Assembly: GCA_040752295.1 (NCBI GenBank) | Contig: JBFMFE010000119.1 | Location: 1-28,526, forward strand | Source: JBFMFE01 sp040752295 | GTDB taxonomy: Bacteria; UBP15; UBA6099; JBFMBQ01 | Length of the DNA: 28,526 nucleotides | Reading direction: 5' to 3' | Shown here: positions 7,587-15,364 of the stretch, piece by piece | Position numbering within the stretch: position 1 is the stretch's first letter | How the letters are laid out: every line of letters starts with the position of its first letter | Translations under genes and position numbers: made by a program | The notes under the pieces: generated by a model | Told to the model about the DNA's origin: nothing | The model's database searches: none | Seen by the model: only the letters and a program-made list of their open reading frames with translations

Positions 7587-7594
7587 ATTATAGC
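7587..7594 (-). promoter_or_regulatory. Extended -10 promoter for the radical SAM gene
   Basis: Read on the - strand, TGCTATAAT carries a perfect TATAAT (7592-7587) with the TGn extension. No clear -35 is seen. Only 11 bases separate it from the ATG at 7575, so the transcript would be almost leaderless. Confidence 0.5.
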
Positions 7595-8050
7595 ACCACG
7601 TTCAGCCGCGTTCGAGACGCGACCGTGAAAACACAGCGCGACCGGTGGCCGCGACCAAATTGAGCCGGCTGTGACCGCGCCTTCAAAACCGGGCACGGGC
7701 ACGCCTGTCTGCGTGCGGACACGCACAGGCAGGCACACGGGCAGGGGCACGAAAAACAAAACTCTGGAAACGTCCCAATGTTCGGGGGTAATTCCGCAAA
7801 AAAAGAATCTAAAATGTCCAATCTAAAATTTAGAAGTAAAACGAAAATGACGGGCTGGAAGCCTGTCTCAATTCCTGGCTTCATAGCGGAGCATGGAGCC
7901 AGCGACCGGCAGAGAAGGACACGGACGGGACGGAGAGGTTTTTGCCTCATCCCCGCGAGTAACGGCAACGTTACCGTGTAACAGGCGTTAGACTCCCGGC
8001 GCTGGGCGCAGGAGACCGGCTTTTCCCGGAGAACGCGCAAAGATGGAACA
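7595..8050. other. Gene-free region between divergent transcription units
   Basis: No convincing gene is seen. It contains an imperfect palindrome at 7703-7730 (TGCGTG/CACGCA core plus GCCTG/CAGGC arms) set in GGGCACG-type repeats. An AT-rich patch near 7797-7845 has two TCTAAAAT copies. Both strands have open frames, but they are low complexity without ribosome binding sites. Confidence 0.5.
7703..7730. repeat. Imperfect palindrome in the intergenic region
   Basis: TGCGTG (7710-7715) pairs with CACGCA (7720-7725), extended by GCCTG (7703-7707) and CAGGC (7726-7730) across a two-base bulge. GGCACGGGC-like direct repeats flank it. It could be an operator, a cruciform or a relic. Confidence 0.5.
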
Positions 8051-8065
8051 TGGCATGAAAATTGC
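8051..8065 (+). promoter_or_regulatory. Sigma-54 (RpoN) promoter
   Basis: TGGCATGAAAATTGC matches the -24/-12 consensus TGGCAC-N5-TTGC with one substitution. GG (8052-8053) and GC (8064-8065) have the required 10-base gap. Initiation would fall near 8076, about 40 bases before the ATG at 8117. RpoN promoters need an AAA+ activator, so the downstream gene is probably switched by a specific signal. Confidence 0.72.
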
Positions 8066-8116
8066 CTCCATTTAATTAACACGCCGAAAAACCGGTCTGA
8101 TACGGGAGGCTGCAAA

Positions 8117-9187
8117 ATGGACGCTTTAACAATTAAGCTGCCGGAAACAAGCGCCGCTTCCACGCTGGAACCGTCGGAGCTGAAAGCCATGCTGTCCGAG
8201 GTCACGTCGGCGAAAGCGGCGGAAGACATGACCGCTCTGCCGCTTGAGAAGCTCGCGCGGCTGTTCACGTCCGACTTTTTTATCGCTCTTGTGGAAAGAG
8301 CCGAAAGCACCGATCTTCACGTCAGGTTCAACGTGCCCTGTTCCGACGAGACGAAAAAAGCGATCGAAAAAGCCTCAAAAATTCGATACCTCGCCTACCG
8401 CGGAATGTACCTCGATCTTCCCGAGGTGAAAACCCGTTTCTCCGACGCGGAGGGAATTTTGAGGGTGAACGTCGCACACGAACCGAGCATGATCTTCGAG
8501 CCGCTCGCCCTGAATGGAAGCCGGTTCGGGCTGGTGGGCGTGGGCAGACTGAAGCCCGGCTGCTTTTCGGAACGGGAGAGGGAGCGGCTGGAGATTTCAG
8601 CGCAGGTTTTATCCCTTGCGCTGAACGGCGCGCTTCTGGGCGAAAGGGTGAAAAAACTCAATCCCTGGAGCCGGTACGCGGGCGTGCACAGCAGGGCATA
8701 CTTTGAAAAACAGCTCGGTTACGAGTTCGACAGGGCGGCGAAACTCGGCGTCCCCCTATCTCTTATCTCGCTCCGCGTAAAGGGACTTGAGGCGTTCGCC
8801 GAGGAGCTCGGAGAGCAGGCAGAAAGGGACGTTATCAGAAAGTTCTCGCGTTTTTTGAGATGCCTCGCCGACCGCATGGACATCCTGGGGGAGTATGAGA
8901 AACACGAGTTCTGCATTATCCGCCCGAACACGAGTCTTAAAAACGCTGTCGCTTTCGCCAGGCGGATTGCCGAGGAAAGCGAAAGCCGCGACTTTTCGGA
9001 TGGAGCGCTCGTCCTGCCGCTCAAGGTTCACGCCGGCGTGGAGTGTTTTTCGAACTACAGTTTCACGGACCCCGCCGCCTTGATCGAATCCGCCAGGAGC
9101 AACATGTTCCGCGCTCTCGGAACGGGGGCGGGGGTCGTCGTGCCGGCGCGAAGACCGGTTTTCCCGTTCCAGCGCCGGGCGTCGTGA
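8117..9187 (+). CDS. Signalling protein with GAF-like and degenerate GGDEF domains
   Basis: The 356-residue cytoplasmic protein has a non-conserved N-terminal 40 residues. A GAF-like sensor region follows at about 65-175, with alternating strands such as LRVNVAHEPSMIF and RFGLVGVGRL. The C-terminal domain at about 190-350 has GGDEF topology (HSRAYFEKQL start, PLSLISLRVKGLEAF). The signature site, normally RYGGDEF, reads GEYEKHEF at 258-265, so catalytic glycines and the metal ligand are lost. It should not make c-di-GMP and may bind a nucleotide or partner instead. GGGAGGC lies just upstream of the ATG. It is preceded by a sigma-54 promoter and is monocistronic. Degenerate GGDEF proteins of this type often sit in motility or biofilm control; that role is inference here. 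Confidence 0.72.
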   Translation: MDALTIKLPETSAASTLEPSELKAMLSEVTSAKAAEDMTALPLEKLARLFTSDFFIALVERAESTDLHVRFNVPCSDETKKAIEKASKIRYLAYRGMYLDLPEVKTRFSDAEGILRVNVAHEPSMIFEPLALNGSRFGLVGVGRLKPGCFSERERERLEISAQVLSLALNGALLGERVKKLNPWSRYAGVHSRAYFEKQLGYEFDRAAKLGVPLSLISLRVKGLEAFAEELGEQAERDVIRKFSRFLRCLADRMDILGEYEKHEFCIIRPNTSLKNAVAFARRIAEESESRDFSDGALVLPLKVHAGVECFSNYSFTDPAALIESARSNMFRALGTGAGVVVPARRPVFPFQRRAS

Positions 9188-9371
9188 GAACCGCCCGGCG
9201 GGACACACGCATGATTTGGGGATGACGGTTGATCTTGAGCGGGGTGGGATTACCCTCCGCCGCGCCCCGGGGGGAAAGCAATTCCATGGTTGCGCTTTAA
9301 TTCGAGACGCGAAGTTCGATATTCGACGTTCGGTTCAAGCGCGTTCAAAGCCGCCGGAAGTTGGCAGTGGG

Positions 9372-10505
9372 CTACTGGTTCCAGGTCGGCTCGGCCGTCC
9401 ATCCTCTCTTCTCGGCGTCCTCGTTGAATTTCAGAAAGGCGTTGAATGTCCTTTTCCATTCCTCGTCGGCGAGTTTGAATTTCCACCTGAGCGTTTTCAT
9501 GAAGAAGCCCATCTGTTTGGAGACGGCGGAGGCGCCGTCGGCGCCGGTGAAGAAGCCGGTGATTTTTTTCAGCGTTTCCGGGGGCATGTTCGCGCGGCGC
9601 AGGATGACCGGGTAGGGTCTTGTGCCTTCGAGACAGGCGAGTGGGACGGTTCCGGCGGCGGCGGCGGGGTTGGTGGCGACGACGAAGGACATGCCGATCA
9701 CGCCCGCGCAGATGCCGTCAATGCGCCTTTCGTTCAGCGCGTCAATCCACTGCTGGTGAGTTCCCTCGATTTTTTCGATGCGGAAGAACTCGTGAACGGG
9801 CTGGTCCACGCCGGCGTCGAAGAGGATTTTCCTCAGGGAATCGAAGCCCCATCCGGCGAGGCGGGCGTTCCTGAGGTCGGCGAGGCTTTGACCCTTGTCG
9901 CCCTTTCTCACGAAGAGGCAGTCCATGTAAGTTTTCCAGTCGCCCGCCTGCATCGTGAGAAAGGGTTCCATCGCGATGCCGCGTTTTTTCAGGATCATGG
10001 CGAGGTTCGCGTCGGCGGCGAGGAAGTCCACACCGCCGGTTTCGAGCGCGTCCGCGAGGGCTTCGAAGACGGCGCCGCCGCTTTTTCCCCCCGCGCCGCC
10101 CGCCACGACGCCCGCCACAAAATCCTTGTCCCTGGTGACGTCGGCGAGATCGAACCCGGCGCCCTTGACGGTGACGAGGAGGAGCCTTTCGAGCACTTCG
10201 AGCGTCGCGAGCGCGCCCTGGTCGGTCTCGAAGACGGAGGGCGACACCTTCCTCAGAACCCCGTCCGCCGCGGCGCACGGCGCCGGGAAGGGAAAAAGTG
10301 AAGCGGCAGCCGCGGCGGCGGCGATGAGCGCGGCGGCGGGCGCATGGAATCCACGGAAACGGGGGGCGAAACGCCGCGGGCGGGAAAGACGCGGGCGTTG
10401 CGCGCGAGAACGCCCGAATGTTCGCGTCAGAAGGAGAACGAGACGGACAGGTAGTTTCTCCAGTCGTTTCCCTCCTCCCTGTCGAGCGGGCGCGCGAGCG
10501 TCCAC
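9372..10505 (-). CDS. PhnD-like periplasmic substrate-binding protein (start uncertain)
   Basis: The mature part resembles phosphate/phosphonate (PhnD-type) binding proteins. Features include GGVDFLAADANLAMIL, a KTYMDCLFVRK strand, SLADLRNARLAGWGF before the second lobe, and RIDGICAGVIG. A signal peptide is visible as an Ala-rich hydrophobic stretch (APAAALIAAAAAAASLF) ending in CAAADG. No ATG, GTG or TTG lies between the end of the upstream gene (10427) and this signal peptide. The listed GTG at 10505 overlaps the upstream gene by 79 bases and adds an odd Arg-rich leader. A CTG at 10463 after AGGGAGGAGGG, or a frameshift, are alternatives. No ABC permease or ATPase is adjacent, so it may act as a sensor or scaffold beside the upstream protease-barrel. 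Confidence 0.68.
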   Translation of the reverse strand: MDARAPARQGGGKRLEKLPVRLVLLLTRTFGRSRAQRPRLSRPRRFAPRFRGFHAPAAALIAAAAAAASLFPFPAPCAAADGVLRKVSPSVFETDQGALATLEVLERLLLVTVKGAGFDLADVTRDKDFVAGVVAGGAGGKSGGAVFEALADALETGGVDFLAADANLAMILKKRGIAMEPFLTMQAGDWKTYMDCLFVRKGDKGQSLADLRNARLAGWGFDSLRKILFDAGVDQPVHEFFRIEKIEGTHQQWIDALNERRIDGICAGVIGMSFVVATNPAAAAGTVPLACLEGTRPYPVILRRANMPPETLKKITGFFTGADGASAVSKQMGFFMKTLRWKFKLADEEWKRTFNAFLKFNEDAEKRGWTAEPTWNQ

Positions 10506-13291
10506 GTGAAGTTCGTGGGGGTCGTGTAGAACGTGTATCCCTTCAGCCTGAACTCAACCCCGGCGTCGGACGCGAAATCGCGGCTTCCGGGAACCCTGTA
10601 CTGCCACGCGTCGCCGTAATCGTAGAAGACCCCGAGGTAGAGCCGCTGGAAGTAAACGTTGATGATCTTTCTGTCTATGTTTTCGAGGACCGGGAACCTG
10701 AAGGTCGCGGAGCCGACGAGGAAGACGTTGCCCGTGCGTTCGCCCGGGGGGTAGCCCCGGAGCCTGCTCATGGAGCCGGCGTCGAAGTAGTAATAATTCG
10801 TCGTCTGGTCGAGCGCGCCGCCCTGAAGCGACAATACGAGCGTGCGCCGGCGGCGGGTGGAGACGTCAACGTACTCCGTCCAGCGCGCGAGATAGGTCGT
10901 GACGTCAGTCCTCTCGTCGGGGTAGCCCGTGAAACTGTCGTTTATCTCCTCCTGCCCGTACGTGAGAGAGAGCGACCTTCCGTCGGAGGGATTGACGTCT
11001 GAATCGAACCGCGGGTCCATCCGCGAGTAGCGCAGCATGAAGTCGTAGCCCGCGCTGTTTGACCTGTAGTCGGTGACCGGTACGGCGGCATGGAGTGAAG
11101 AGTAGGTGTATTTGGACACGTAAAAGTCCGCGCCAATCGTGTAGAAGTCGTTGAACGGATAGACGGCGCCAAGCTCCAGGTATTCCGTTCTTCTCGCCGC
11201 AGAGTAGCCGACGTAATCCACGCTGAACTCCGATTTGCGGAATCCGTGCGAGCCCGTGACGTAGAACGACGGCTTGAACCTGCGCAGGTCGTACCTCCAG
11301 GTGTAGGACGCCCTCCTCTTTTCGCCGATGAGAACGGAGAAGGAGTACGAATACCTGTTGATCACCTCTTCGTTCGAGATGGAGACGCCCGCGTAGAGCT
11401 GGGACGGAGTGTGGATGAGCGCGGGCGCGATGAAAGTTCCGGTTTTCTGCCTGCCGTATTTTTTCGGCTGTTCCTTTATCGAGTTTTTGTCAACGGCGGC
11501 GGGGGCGTTTTCCGGCGGGAGCGTGTAGGCGGCTGATGCCGTGTCGAGAGGCGCGGGCGACTCGATGAGGGCGAGGTCGAAGCCGTTTTCGCCGTAGAGC
11601 GAGAAAAGCAGTTCGCCGGAGGGCGCGGCGGAGGGCATGAAGGCGCCGCCGACGGTGTTGGTGAGAAGCTGCTCCTCCCCGGAGGCGGCGTCGCGGCGGT
11701 AGATGTTGAAGATGCCCGATTTGTCGCAGGCGTAGTAGATGGCTCGCCCGTCGCTCGAAAACGCCGGGTCGCGGCTGTCGCCCTGTACGTCGAGGAAATC
11801 CGGCTTCGCGCCGTCGGCGAATTCGAGGACGGCGAGCCGGCGTCCGCGCGCGTCGGGTCTCTGGAGCGCCACGACGATCTTTTTACCGTCGGGCGACCAG
11901 CGCGGCGTGAACGCCTGCCATTCCGGCTCGAATTCGGTTATCGTCCTGAAACCTGTTCCGTCGGGGCGTATGACCGCAAGCTCGACGTCCTCCGCCGAGC
12001 CTTGCACGAACAATATCCATTCGCCGTCCGGCGACCACGCGGGATCGGCGGCGCGCAGTCCGTAGGTGAGGCGCGTTTCGCCGCCTTCTTTCACGTCCGC
12101 GACGTACAGGTCGAGGTAGTGCGAGCCGTGGTCGTCGGGGCGGAAGTACTTGGAATAGACGAGGTACCTTCCGTCCGGCGACCACGAGGGCGGCGAGACC
12201 ACGTAGCGGCTGATCTTACCCGCGCCGCCGCGTACGCGCCTGACGTAGAGGTCGAGGTAGTGGGACGAGAGCGTCCCCCCGTCCGTGAGGTACGCGAACG
12301 AAGCGCCGTCCGGCGACCACGCGGGGAAAAGCTCGAAAACGCCCGTGTCGCCCAGCGCCGTACCCTCCTGGAGGTTCGCCCTGACGGCGGCGGTGCGCGA
12401 GACGTAATCGTCCCTCACGGAGTCGCGCCAGCGGCGGTGGAATTCGCGCGGCGACGTCCCTGCGACCGCCCTCCACGCCCTGTTGAAAGCCGCCGGGCTT
12501 TTCCCGACCTCGAGTGCGACCCTTCCCGGGGCGTCCGCGCCGTGCTGCCCGGCGAGACGCCGCACCATCGAAAATCCCTGGTTGTAAACCATCTCGTTGC
12601 CGAGCGAGTCCTTTCCGAACGTGCACATCGCGTCGTACGAGAGGAGACGGTCGTCGAGGGCGGCGGTGCGCAGGAGCATGTCCCTGTGGGTGTCCCAGGT
12701 GTCGAATCCGAGTTCCGGCGCCTGGTACTGGGCAAGCCCCTCGGCGAACCACGGGGGAACGAACGCCCTGGGGATATAGAGGGCGGCGTCCCACTGTTTC
12801 TCAAAGGCTCTGATCTCCAGCCCATGGAAGATTCTGATGTTCTGCCTCGCCGCCTCGAGGGAGATGATGTGGGACAGCTCGTGTGTGACGACGTTAGGAA
12901 TCCATTCGTGACCGCCCCTGAAGACGAAAAAGGAATCGAACCTGCGGGCGTTTATGACGATTCTTCTGGTCTGGTAATAGGCGGCGCCGTTGGATTCGTC
13001 GTCGTAATCAGTGACCACGATGTGTATGTCCTTCGAGAAGTTGTACCTGTACAGTTCGGACAGCGGCTTGAAAGCCATCTCGGCGACCGCCGCCGTTTTT
13101 TTCGCGACCTCCCCGAGGGGTTCGTGGTAGTGGACGCGGAAGTGCGCGGTCTTGAGCGTGTGCCAGCGGAGTTCCGGGTGGTTGTACCTGCCGTACTGCG
13201 CCGGGCAGAGCGAAGGAAGCAGCAAGAAGACCGCGAGCGCGGCGGCGGATGGGAAGGCTGTTCGTTTCCCCTTTTCGCGCTTGTTTTTCAT
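10427..13291 (-). CDS. Exported metalloprotease / TolB-like propeller / outer-membrane barrel fusion
   Basis: From the ATG at 13291 the protein has 954 residues; an ATG at 13324 would add 11. A Sec signal peptide (AAALAVFLLLPSL then CPAQ) is followed by a gluzincin-like peptidase domain with THELSH, whose HExxH supplies zinc ligands, and a downstream AEGLAQY Glu as third ligand. At least five PD40/TolB-type blades follow, each with WSPDG or FSSDG (PAWSPDGASF, PSWSPDGRYL, PAWSPDGEWI, PRWSPDGKKI). The last 340 residues look like an Omp85/surface-antigen barrel, with GGSMSRLRGYPPGE-like text and a YLSVSFSF terminus. The chain would be anchored in the outer membrane with protease and propeller in the periplasm. 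Such basic-secretory/peptidase-MA plus TolB proteins are known in uncultivated Gram-negatives, mostly uncharacterised. It is probably co-transcribed with the PhnD-like gene. Confidence 0.85.
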   Translation of the reverse strand: MKNKREKGKRTAFPSAAALAVFLLLPSLCPAQYGRYNHPELRWHTLKTAHFRVHYHEPLGEVAKKTAAVAEMAFKPLSELYRYNFSKDIHIVVTDYDDESNGAAYYQTRRIVINARRFDSFFVFRGGHEWIPNVVTHELSHIISLEAARQNIRIFHGLEIRAFEKQWDAALYIPRAFVPPWFAEGLAQYQAPELGFDTWDTHRDMLLRTAALDDRLLSYDAMCTFGKDSLGNEMVYNQGFSMVRRLAGQHGADAPGRVALEVGKSPAAFNRAWRAVAGTSPREFHRRWRDSVRDDYVSRTAAVRANLQEGTALGDTGVFELFPAWSPDGASFAYLTDGGTLSSHYLDLYVRRVRGGAGKISRYVVSPPSWSPDGRYLVYSKYFRPDDHGSHYLDLYVADVKEGGETRLTYGLRAADPAWSPDGEWILFVQGSAEDVELAVIRPDGTGFRTITEFEPEWQAFTPRWSPDGKKIVVALQRPDARGRRLAVLEFADGAKPDFLDVQGDSRDPAFSSDGRAIYYACDKSGIFNIYRRDAASGEEQLLTNTVGGAFMPSAAPSGELLFSLYGENGFDLALIESPAPLDTASAAYTLPPENAPAAVDKNSIKEQPKKYGRQKTGTFIAPALIHTPSQLYAGVSISNEEVINRYSYSFSVLIGEKRRASYTWRYDLRRFKPSFYVTGSHGFRKSEFSVDYVGYSAARRTEYLELGAVYPFNDFYTIGADFYVSKYTYSSLHAAVPVTDYRSNSAGYDFMLRYSRMDPRFDSDVNPSDGRSLSLTYGQEEINDSFTGYPDERTDVTTYLARWTEYVDVSTRRRRTLVLSLQGGALDQTTNYYYFDAGSMSRLRGYPPGERTGNVFLVGSATFRFPVLENIDRKIINVYFQRLYLGVFYDYGDAWQYRVPGSRDFASDAGVEFRLKGYTFYTTPTNFTWTLARPLDREEGNDWRNYLSVSFSF

Positions 13292-13423
13292 CGCGGGCTT
13301 CGGCTCGCGCCTTGCACGTGTCATTGTATCCCATCCGTCGCGCGGCGATCAACCTTGCGCGCCCGGCGGCGCCCGGTTTTCCGCGTTTGCGGCGTTCTGT
13401 TCGAAAACTCCGTACGATTCGAG

Positions 13424-13429
13424 TAGAAT
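13424..13429 (+). promoter_or_regulatory. Candidate -10 box for trpA
   Basis: TAGAAT (5 of 6) lies 26 bases upstream of the GTG start, with a weak -35 (TTCGAA, 13400-13405) 18 bases before. The -10 is credible but the -35 is poor. Confidence 0.35.
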
Positions 13430-13455
13430 ATGGCAGCCGCGGAGGGGGACGCACC

Positions 13456-14253
13456 GTGAGGATCGCAGCGAAGCTGGAGAAAGTCAGGAACGAGGGGCGC
13501 AGGGCGCTCGCCATATTCTCGACGATCGGCGATCCCGACGCGCCGACCTCGCTCGAGATATTCGCCCGTCTGCACGAGTGGGGCGCGGACGTACTCGAAC
13601 TGGGCGTGCCTTATTCCGACCCGCTGATGGACGGTCCGACGCTGCAGGTCTCATACCGGAGGTCGCTGAGGAACGGCTTCGACATAAACGACGCGCCCAT
13701 GTTCGTCGAGAAGCTCAGACAACGCACGGAGATTACGGCGCTGATCATGACCTGCTTCAACCCGGTCTTCAGGTACGGAGTGAACCGTTTCTTCCGCGAC
13801 GTCTCCAACGCGGGCGTTGACTCGGTGCTGATCACCGACCTTCCGCCGGAGGAATGGGGCGAATATCTCGAACTGGCGAGGGGGTTCGACCTCGGCACCG
13901 TTTTTCTGGTGACGCCGACGACGACGGTCAAGCGGATGGACCTCATCGCGGGTCTTTCCGATCCGTTCGTTTACTGCGTGTCCCGCACGGGGATCACCGG
14001 CGAGAGGGATTCGCTTCCGGAGGAACTGCGGTCGTACGTGAGGTTCGTGAAGGACATGATAAAGAAGCCGGTTCTTATAGGGTTCGGGATTTCGACGCCG
14101 CAGCAGGCGCGCCTCGCCGGCGAACTTGCCGACGGCGTAGTAATAGGAAGCGCAACCGTGAAGATCATCGAAAACAACCTCGGTTCGCGCGCGAAAATGC
14201 TCATAGAGCTTGAAAAGTTCGTCACGAGCGTCAGGGATGAGATGTGCAGGTGA
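13456..14253 (+). CDS. trpA: Tryptophan synthase alpha subunit
   Basis: TrpA splits indole-3-glycerol phosphate into indole and glyceraldehyde 3-phosphate and passes indole to TrpB. The 265-residue length is normal. Catalytic E48 (in LELGVPYSDP) and D59 (LMDGPTLQ) match the E. coli pair E49/D60, and the phosphate-binding GFGIS and GVVIGSA loops are present near the C-terminus. GTG 13456 was chosen because GGAGGGGG lies 7 bases upstream and the protein then begins like its homologues. The frame extends upstream without coding character. No trpB or other trp gene is present within the window, which is unusual. Confidence 0.93.
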   Translation: MRIAAKLEKVRNEGRRALAIFSTIGDPDAPTSLEIFARLHEWGADVLELGVPYSDPLMDGPTLQVSYRRSLRNGFDINDAPMFVEKLRQRTEITALIMTCFNPVFRYGVNRFFRDVSNAGVDSVLITDLPPEEWGEYLELARGFDLGTVFLVTPTTTVKRMDLIAGLSDPFVYCVSRTGITGERDSLPEELRSYVRFVKDMIKKPVLIGFGISTPQQARLAGELADGVVIGSATVKIIENNLGSRAKMLIELEKFVTSVRDEMCR

Positions 14254-14344
14254 CCGTTCGCCGGGGGAGACCCGGGCGGGCGCGAGCGGCGGCGAAGACC
14301 GTTACATGATCGAGCGGAATTGCGAACCCGCGACGGGCAGCTTC

Positions 14345-14367
14345 GGGCGCCGCGTCCGGCGGCGCCC
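14345..14367 (+). repeat. Perfect GC-rich hairpin between trpA and mrp
   Basis: GGGCGCCGC (14345-14353) and GCGGCGCCC (14359-14367) form a nine-pair stem with a five-base loop. No T-tract follows, so it is not a typical terminator. It could affect mRNA stability or translation of the next gene, whose GTG is 29 bases downstream. Confidence 0.6.
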
Positions 14368-14396
14368 GGGCGTTCCGCCGGGCGGAGGCTGAACGG

Positions 14397-15290
14397 GTGA
14401 GCGGAAAGAAGAACGGAGACAGAAGCGGCGACACGCGGCATCCGCCCCCCGCGGAGCAGCGCGGCGCGGGACGCCGCTCCGAAGAGGGCGAAAGGGAAAC
14501 GCTGCGCAAAAGACTCGGAAAGATCAGGCACAAGATCGTCGTCATGAGCGGCAAGGGAGGCGTCGGCAAGAGCACGGTGGCGGTGAACGCGGCGATGTCG
14601 CTCGCCCTCGAGGGATACATGGTGGGACTGCTCGACCTCGACATACACGGACCGAGCATACCGCGGATGCTCAACATGGAGGGGGCGAGGCTGACGGCGG
14701 CGGAAGACGCTCTCCTGCCGCCGTTCTACGTTGACAACCTGAAGGTGATGTCCATCGGGTTCATGCTCAAGCGGGCGAGCGACGCGGTGATATGGCGGGG
14801 ACCCGCGAAGATGCTCATGGTGAAGCAGTTCCTCATGGACGTCGAGTGGGGGGAGCTTGATTACCTCGTGATAGACTCGCCCCCCGGCACCGGCGACGAG
14901 CCGCTGAGCATTTTCCAGCTCATCGAGGACCTCTGCGGCGCGGTCATCGTGACGACGCCGCAGGCGGTGTCCGTGATAGACGTCGGCAGGGCGATAACCT
15001 TCTGCCGCAGGCTCAACATCTCCGTGATAGGGCTTGTCGAGAACATGAGCGGAATGAGGTGTCCCCACTGCGGGAAGGACATAGAACTGTTCAAGACGGG
15101 GGGCGGGGAAAAGCTGGCGGCGGAGGCGGGCGTGCCGCTGCTGAGCCGCATACCCATTGACCCCGAGATAGTGGAGACATCCGACACCGGCGTGCCGTAC
15201 GTTTACAGGAACGCGAAGTCGGAAACCGCGGCGGCGATGGAGAAGATCGCCGCGGCGATCATCGCCAAAACCACGACGCCCGCCGCGTGA
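14397..15290 (+). CDS. mrp: Mrp/ApbC-type P-loop ATPase (Fe-S cluster carrier)
   Basis: This 297-residue cytoplasmic protein carries the deviant Walker A motif SGKGGVGKST at 51-60, with the lysine pair typical of MinD/Mrp ATPases. DLDIHGPSIPRML follows, then DYLVIDSPPGTGDE and TTPQAVSVIDVGR. A CPHC pair at C222 and C225 bridges a Fe-S cluster at the dimer interface in the family. It likely hands assembled clusters to apoproteins. The N-terminal 40 residues are charged and non-conserved; no DUF59 domain is fused. The GTG at 14397 is the first start consistent with the frame, but a shorter form beginning nearer residue 35 is possible. It lies 143 bases behind trpA and may share its transcript. 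Confidence 0.9.
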   Translation: MSGKKNGDRSGDTRHPPPAEQRGAGRRSEEGERETLRKRLGKIRHKIVVMSGKGGVGKSTVAVNAAMSLALEGYMVGLLDLDIHGPSIPRMLNMEGARLTAAEDALLPPFYVDNLKVMSIGFMLKRASDAVIWRGPAKMLMVKQFLMDVEWGELDYLVIDSPPGTGDEPLSIFQLIEDLCGAVIVTTPQAVSVIDVGRAITFCRRLNISVIGLVENMSGMRCPHCGKDIELFKTGGGEKLAAEAGVPLLSRIPIDPEIVETSDTGVPYVYRNAKSETAAAMEKIAAAIIAKTTTPAA

Positions 15291-15364
15291 GGGGGAATCC
15301 CCGCGCGGTGATCGCCGGTACCCTCCGCGAACGGAGCGGATTCGCCCGGGCGCCGAAGCGGGGT

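Noticed and set aside
12002..13426. Long + strand open frame opposite the protease-propeller gene
   Set aside because: Shadow of a coding strand with clear HELSH and WSPDG motifs.
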